NCBI GenBank assembly: GCA_937872275.1
Contig: CALMSE010000208.1
Coordinates: forward strand, 1 to 17,715
Source: an uncultured Leucobacter sp.
GTDB taxonomy: Bacteria > Actinomycetota > Actinomycetes > Actinomycetales > Microbacteriaceae
Length of the DNA: 17,715 nt
Direction of reading: 5' to 3'
Within the stretch, counting starts at the first letter, position 1, and each line of letters opens with the position of its first letter. Below are positions 13,961-17,715 of this stretch, piece after piece. The notes below the pieces were generated by a model. It saw only the letters and a list, made by a program, of their open reading frames with translations, ran no database searches and was not told where the DNA came from. The position numbers and the translations under genes are program-made.

Positions 13961-15503
13961 GCTCGTCGCCCAAAGCCCTCAGCGTGTTGGCGACGGCGAC
14001 CGCGCGCAGTGGGGCCGCGGCCTTGTTCCGCGATTCCTGGTCCTCGAGCTCTGGCACGGAATCGGCGACGATGCCGCCGCCCGCCTGCACCATCGCGACG
14101 CCTCCGCGAATGGTGGCGGTGCGGATCGCGATCGCAAGGTCCGCGGCGCCTCCCAGGCCGAAGTAGCCGACGACTCCCCCGTAGACCCCGCGCTGCACGG
14201 GCTCGAGCTCGTCGATGATCTGCAGCGCGCGGGGCTTCGGGGCGCCGCTGAGCGTGCCGGCCGGGAAGGTCGCGCGCAGGGCGTCGATGGGATTCTGGCC
14301 ATCGCGCAGCATTCCCTCGACGGTGCTCACGATGTGCATGATGTGGCTGAAGCGCTCGATGCGCATGAACTCGGTGACCTCGACGCTCGAGGGCGTGCAG
14401 ACGCGCAGCAGGTCGTTGCGGGCGAGGTCGACGAGCATGAGGTGCTCGGCCCGCTCCTTCTCGTCGGCGAGCAGATCCCGCTCATGCTGCTGATCCTCGT
14501 CGACCGTCGCCCCGCGCGGGCGGGAGCCCGCGATCGGGTGGGTCATCACGTGGCCCGTGTCCTGCACCGTGACGAGCGCCTCGGGGCTCGATCCCACTAC
14601 CGCGAAGGGCTCCCCCGCGGCGTCCTCCAGCTGCAGCAGATAGAGGTAAGGGCTCGGGTTCAGGTGGCGCAGCACGCGGTAGACGTCGAGCGGATCGGCG
14701 GCGCACTCCTGATCGAAGCGCTGCGAGATCACGACCTGGAAGATGTCGCCGTCGACGATGTACTGCTTCGAGCGCTCGACCGCCGCCAGGTAGTCGTCCT
14801 CGGCGGTGAGCCTTCGCGGGTCGGGCAGGGCGTCGCGGTCGAGCTCGCCGAGGGGCGAGGAGGCCGGAGCCGCGAGCGCCCGCTGCAGCTCGTCGAGGCG
14901 CTGCTGGGCGTCGAGCCATTGCGCGTCGGCGTCGCCGGATCGATCGTCGTTCAGCACATTCGCGAGCAGCACCACGGTGCCCTCGCGGTGGTCGATGACG
15001 ACGAGCTCGCTCACGAGGCTGAGCCCCTGCGTCGGCAGCCCGGGGCCCTCGGTCGGTCCGTTCGGCAGGCGCTCGAACTGGCGCACCGTCTCCCAGCCGA
15101 GGTAGCCGACGAAGCCGCTCGCGAGCGGCGGCAGCGCGGGATCCGGATCCTGGTGCCATCGCTCGTAGACCGCGCGCAGCGCCTCGACGGGCTCGAGGCC
15201 GTCGACGCCGCCGGGCAGCAGGCGATCCTGATCCACCGCACTGCGGGCGTCGGGCGCCCAGTGCGCCCGCCCGCCGCGTTCGCCGAGCACGCCGAAGCTG
15301 CCCGCCCCGACGAAGCTGAAGCGGGTCCACACCCCGCCCTGCTCCGCGCTCTCGAGTAGGAAGGTGCCGAGACGGTTCGCGGCGACCTTGCGGTAGATGC
15401 CGACGGGGGTGTCGGCATCGGCGAACACCTCGCGGCAGACGGGGATGACGGAACGTCGGGCGCGCGCCGCGTCGAAGGCGGCGCGGGTCGTGGTGAGGCT
15501 CAC
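13953..15503 (-). CDS. trpE: Anthranilate synthase component I
   Basis: TrpE makes anthranilate from chorismate, using ammonia supplied by a TrpG glutaminase that is not encoded here. The 516-residue protein has the tryptophan feedback-site motif LLES (49-52) and NPSPYLYLL (282-290). The chorismate-enzyme motifs are DIFQVVISQRF (253-263), HPIAGSRPRG (322-331), DEKERAEHLMLVDLARND (347-364), FPAGTLSGAPKPRA (413-426) and GGGIVADSVPELEDQE (475-490). It is the first gene of the trp cluster. The GTG at 15503 has no ribosome site but a TAGTCT 6 nt before it, so the mRNA is probably leaderless. Confidence 0.97.
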   Translation of the reverse strand: MSLTTTRAAFDAARARRSVIPVCREVFADADTPVGIYRKVAANRLGTFLLESAEQGGVWTRFSFVGAGSFGVLGERGGRAHWAPDARSAVDQDRLLPGGVDGLEPVEALRAVYERWHQDPDPALPPLASGFVGYLGWETVRQFERLPNGPTEGPGLPTQGLSLVSELVVIDHREGTVVLLANVLNDDRSGDADAQWLDAQQRLDELQRALAAPASSPLGELDRDALPDPRRLTAEDDYLAAVERSKQYIVDGDIFQVVISQRFDQECAADPLDVYRVLRHLNPSPYLYLLQLEDAAGEPFAVVGSSPEALVTVQDTGHVMTHPIAGSRPRGATVDEDQQHERDLLADEKERAEHLMLVDLARNDLLRVCTPSSVEVTEFMRIERFSHIMHIVSTVEGMLRDGQNPIDALRATFPAGTLSGAPKPRALQIIDELEPVQRGVYGGVVGYFGLGGAADLAIAIRTATIRGGVAMVQAGGGIVADSVPELEDQESRNKAAAPLRAVAVANTLRALGDEHA

Positions 15504-15509
15504 CGAACC

Positions 15510-15515
15510 AGACTA
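15510..15515 (-). promoter_or_regulatory. Candidate -10 element (TAGTCT), leaderless trpE mRNA
   Basis: On the minus strand TAGTCT is followed by GGTTCG and the GTG at 15503 (6-nt spacing). If transcription begins at the start codon there is no room for a leader peptide or an attenuator before trpE. No -35 is convincing. Confidence 0.55.
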
Positions 15516-15548
15516 GCGGGTCGGCGAGGGCGATCCGCCGAGCGGAGA

Positions 15549-15563
15549 GCGCGGCCTCCGCGC
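15549..15563 (-). terminator. Short hairpin between the serine hydrolase gene and trpE
   Basis: GCGCGG and CCGCGC form a perfect 6-bp stem with a 3-nt loop, 9 nt after the serine hydrolase stop codon and upstream of the trpE promoter. It may separate the two units; it has no U-tract. Confidence 0.35.
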
Positions 15564-15572
15564 AGCTGTCCC

Positions 15573-16802
15573 CTATCTCTGCAGCGCTCCGAGCGTTCCG
15601 GCGGTCAACGGCGTCAGCCCGGGGTAGCCGGGCGTGAGCCCCGCCGGCTCGATCGCGTTGAGGATGACGATCGCGAGGTCGGTCTCCGGGCAGTACGCCG
15701 CGATCCCGTTCGAGCCGGGGATGGCGCCGGCGTGACCGTGGCAGAGGCCGACGCCGGGAACATTCCACGTGGCGAGCCCGGCGCCCTCGCCGAGTTGGAC
15801 GGCCGGCACGCCCTGGGCCTCGTAGGTGGCGGTGAAGAACTCCGACGAGAGCGGGGTGAGCTCGATCATCTGCTCCAGATGCTGCCCGCCTACGACATCG
15901 CCGCCGACGAGCGCGCGGATCCAGACGGCCTGATCCCTGGCCGAGCTGACCATGGCGCCCGCCGACCAGGCGCCGGTCCACTGCGGCGACGCCTCCTGGT
16001 GCTCGACCGTTCCGAACTGCTTGGCGCAGTCGGCGCCCTCGCCCGCGTCGCAGACGAGCACGAACCCGTCGACGGCCTCCGGGCCGGTGCCCTCGCCGTC
16101 GAGGTAGGTGCTCGTGAGCCCGAGCGGCTCGATGAACCGGGCGTCGACGAGCTCGGCGTACGGGGTCTCGGCGGCGAGCTCCGCGATCCGGCCGAGCATG
16201 ATGTAGCCGGCGTTCAGGTACTCGTACTCGGTGCCGGGCGCGAAGACCGGCGGCCGGGTGAAGACGTCGTCGATGAGCTCCTGCGGAGCGACGTGCCCGA
16301 CGAGGTCGAAGTCGAGCTCGTCGAGCCCGCTCTCGTGCTGCAGCAGCATCCGCACGGTGATCGCGCCGCCGTTCGGCGCGGCCGGGAACCAGCGGTCGAT
16401 CGTGTCGTCGAGCGAGAGCGCGCCCTCCTGATCGAGCTGCATGACGAGCGCCGCGGTGAAGAGCTTCGTCATGCTGCCGATGTGGAACGTCGCGTCCGGC
16501 GCGAGCGGTGCGCCGGGCTCCCCCTCGCCGCTCGCGGTCGCGACGACCCCGCCGTCGCCGAGGGATGCGGCCAGCGCGGTGCCGGGGATCTCGAATGCGA
16601 ACGGCCCGGTCGACGGCGACGCCCGCCACTGGGTGAGCGCCGCGGCCATCCGGTCGGCGAACGCGGCGTCGGCGGTCGACGTCGGCGAGGCGGTCGACTC
16701 CGCGGCGCAGGCGGCGAGCGTGCCGGCAAGTGCGCCGGAGAGCACGAGCGCGGTCGCGATCGCGGTGAGACGGTTGAGTCGCAAGGTCGGCCTTTCCCTC
16801 AT
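15573..16802 (-). CDS. Putative lipoprotein serine hydrolase (beta-lactamase / DD-peptidase fold)
   Basis: The 409-residue protein has a basic N-region, a hydrophobic stretch (about 13-28) and a lipobox LAAC (29-32), so it is probably a lipoprotein anchored at Cys32. The catalytic domain has the three penicillin-recognising motifs of the class C/R61 DD-peptidase family: SMTK (110-113), YLN (195-197) and HAG (357-359, in place of KTG). These enzymes act on D-Ala-D-Ala peptides, beta-lactams or esters; which one cannot be told here. Cys251/Cys259 and Cys354/Cys370 could form disulfides. The ATG at 16802 overlaps the upstream hydrolase stop (ATGA). A TTG at 16784 with GGGAAAGG six bases upstream is an equally good start and keeps the signal peptide. 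Confidence 0.87.
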   Translation of the reverse strand: MRERPTLRLNRLTAIATALVLSGALAGTLAACAAESTASPTSTADAAFADRMAAALTQWRASPSTGPFAFEIPGTALAASLGDGGVVATASGEGEPGAPLAPDATFHIGSMTKLFTAALVMQLDQEGALSLDDTIDRWFPAAPNGGAITVRMLLQHESGLDELDFDLVGHVAPQELIDDVFTRPPVFAPGTEYEYLNAGYIMLGRIAELAAETPYAELVDARFIEPLGLTSTYLDGEGTGPEAVDGFVLVCDAGEGADCAKQFGTVEHQEASPQWTGAWSAGAMVSSARDQAVWIRALVGGDVVGGQHLEQMIELTPLSSEFFTATYEAQGVPAVQLGEGAGLATWNVPGVGLCHGHAGAIPGSNGIAAYCPETDLAIVILNAIEPAGLTPGYPGLTPLTAGTLGALQR

Positions 16803-17715
16803 CGGTCGGTGAATCGCGCGACGAACGCGGTGACCTCGGTCTCCAGCTGCGCCGAGAGCGGGTACTGGATCTGGTCGGCGAGGCCCGGCACATCCGCGGA
16901 TCCGACGTCGCGCATGATGTGGACGACGTCCGTCAGCTCGACGAATCGCGCGACCCCGGGTGCGAAGGCGTTCGCGAGCGCGATCACGCCCGACCCGGCC
17001 GTCCCATCGCCGCACGGGGTGTTGAAGTCCTTCGTGCCGCAGGTGACGAGCACCGGGATGGTGATCGACGGCGCGATCGCCGCGGGGTCGATCTCGTCGA
17101 ACTGCTCGCCGTAGAGCGTGCGGTACGCGTGCGAGACGACCATCTGCGCCGGGTCCGATCCGTAGATGTTGTTCGCGATGGTCGTCTGCATGAGGGCGGT
17201 GTAGTCGGTCGCATCCGGCAGCGGCACGGGCCCGGGATCGGGGTACGGCGGCGCTCCGGTGCGGATCTCGTCCACGCCGTTCGCCATCCACGCTTTCAGG
17301 GCGGTCGCGTCCGATGCGCTCATCGCCGAGCCGGCGACGGCGGCGTCGATCTGCTCGGCGAGTTGGCTGGGCACGACGTCGAGGATGTTGGCGTACGACG
17401 GCTCGATGAGCGCGAGCCCGGCGATCGCGGGGCCCGAGCCCGGGTCGGCAGCGACCGAGATCGTCACGGCGCCGCCCTCGCTGTGCCCGACGAGGATGAG
17501 GCGGCTCGCATCGATGCCGGGCTGCGCGGCCACGAAGGCGAGCGCGTCCCTGACCGGTTGTATGCGCAACTCCTCATAGCCGCGCGACAGCAGTTCGTCG
17601 GGATTGTCGGCGTAGGGGCCGAGCCCGGTCGCACCGGTGCCGAGCTTGTCGTAGCGCAGCGATGCGATCCCCTGCGCGCTGAGCAGGTCGGCGATCCACT
17701 CGTACTCCTCCATGG
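16799..17715 (-). CDS. Partial CDS, alpha/beta hydrolase
   Basis: The minus-strand frame runs off the right edge; 304 residues are visible from an internal Met at 17713. The part seen begins at the helix before SLRYDKLGTG, so the first strands and the oxyanion-hole HGSG-type region of the fold are outside the window. The nucleophile elbow is GHSEGG (76-81, Ser78), the acid is probably Asp229 in CGTKDFNTP and the base His265 in DVVHIMRD, numbered from that Met. It resembles the alpha/beta hydrolases annotated as dienelactone-hydrolase-like or BAAT-like; the substrate is unknown. Whether it has a signal peptide cannot be seen. It overlaps the serine hydrolase gene by 4 nt, so the two are probably co-expressed. 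Confidence 0.82.
   Translation of the reverse strand, partial: MEEYEWIADLLSAQGIASLRYDKLGTGATGLGPYADNPDELLSRGYEELRIQPVRDALAFVAAQPGIDASRLILVGHSEGGAVTISVAADPGSGPAIAGLALIEPSYANILDVVPSQLAEQIDAAVAGSAMSASDATALKAWMANGVDEIRTGAPPYPDPGPVPLPDATDYTALMQTTIANNIYGSDPAQMVVSHAYRTLYGEQFDEIDPAAIAPSITIPVLVTCGTKDFNTPCGDGTAGSGVIALANAFAPGVARFVELTDVVHIMRDVGSADVPGLADQIQYPLSAQLETEVTAFVARFTDR

Noticed and set aside
15504..15572. A trp leader peptide and attenuator before trpE
   Set aside because: The 69-nt gap has no short open frame with Trp codons and ends in a -10-like hexamer 6 nt before the start codon.
1..17715. Mobile element, prophage, CRISPR or defence system
   Set aside because: I saw no transposase, integrase, phage, Cas or nuclease/toxin domains, no spaced direct repeats and no clear compositional break. 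The content is conserved housekeeping plus one hydrolase pair.

Overview
The window comes from a high-GC actinobacterium. The best fit is the family Microbacteriaceae, with Leucobacter or a relative as a plausible genus. This rests on base composition, GTG starts, hairpins without a U-tract, the trpE / Trp-associated membrane protein / HGxxPAAW / trpC / trpB / trpA / lgt / pyk order, a four-domain ribosomal protein S1 and a single-domain CoaE. Almost everything is chromosomal housekeeping. I see no transposase, integrase, phage gene, CRISPR array or attachment site.

Left part (1-6057): the 5' end of a minus-strand gene, probably an RNase E/G family ribonuclease, diverges from a plus-strand VKOR-family gene. 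Next come three minus-strand genes: coaE, rpsA (with a strong hairpin between the two) and polA. rpsA has a roughly 115-nt structured leader. polA keeps its 5' nuclease and polymerase motifs but has a degenerate 3'-5' exonuclease domain.

Middle part (6058-7730): a plus-strand PaaI-type hotdog thioesterase and a minus-strand ANTAR response regulator converge on a 298-base intergenic region. That region holds a 33-bp near-perfect inverted repeat. A class II tRNA-Leu(CAA) follows on the plus strand and ends in two tandem hairpins facing the end of pyk.

Right part (7731-15503): the tryptophan operon is read leftwards as trpE, a Trp-associated membrane protein, an HGxxPAAW protein, trpC, trpB and trpA, continuing into lgt and pyk. 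Overlaps of 8, 8 and 4 nt and gaps of 10 and 3 nt point to translational coupling. Candidate internal promoters lie before the HGxxPAAW gene and before lgt. trpD, trpG and trpF are not here. Upstream, on the same strand, is an ATGA-overlapping pair: a putative lipoprotein serine hydrolase of the beta-lactamase/DD-peptidase fold, and an alpha/beta hydrolase cut by the window edge.

The most distinctive signal is regulatory. Five genes that begin transcription units (VKOR, coaE, polA, the ANTAR regulator, trpE) each carry a TAGNNT -10-like hexamer exactly 6-7 nt before the start codon, as expected of leaderless mRNAs. I found no clearly new multi-gene system. The better leads are the 33-bp inverted repeat and the structured leaders of rpsA and the putative RNase E gene.
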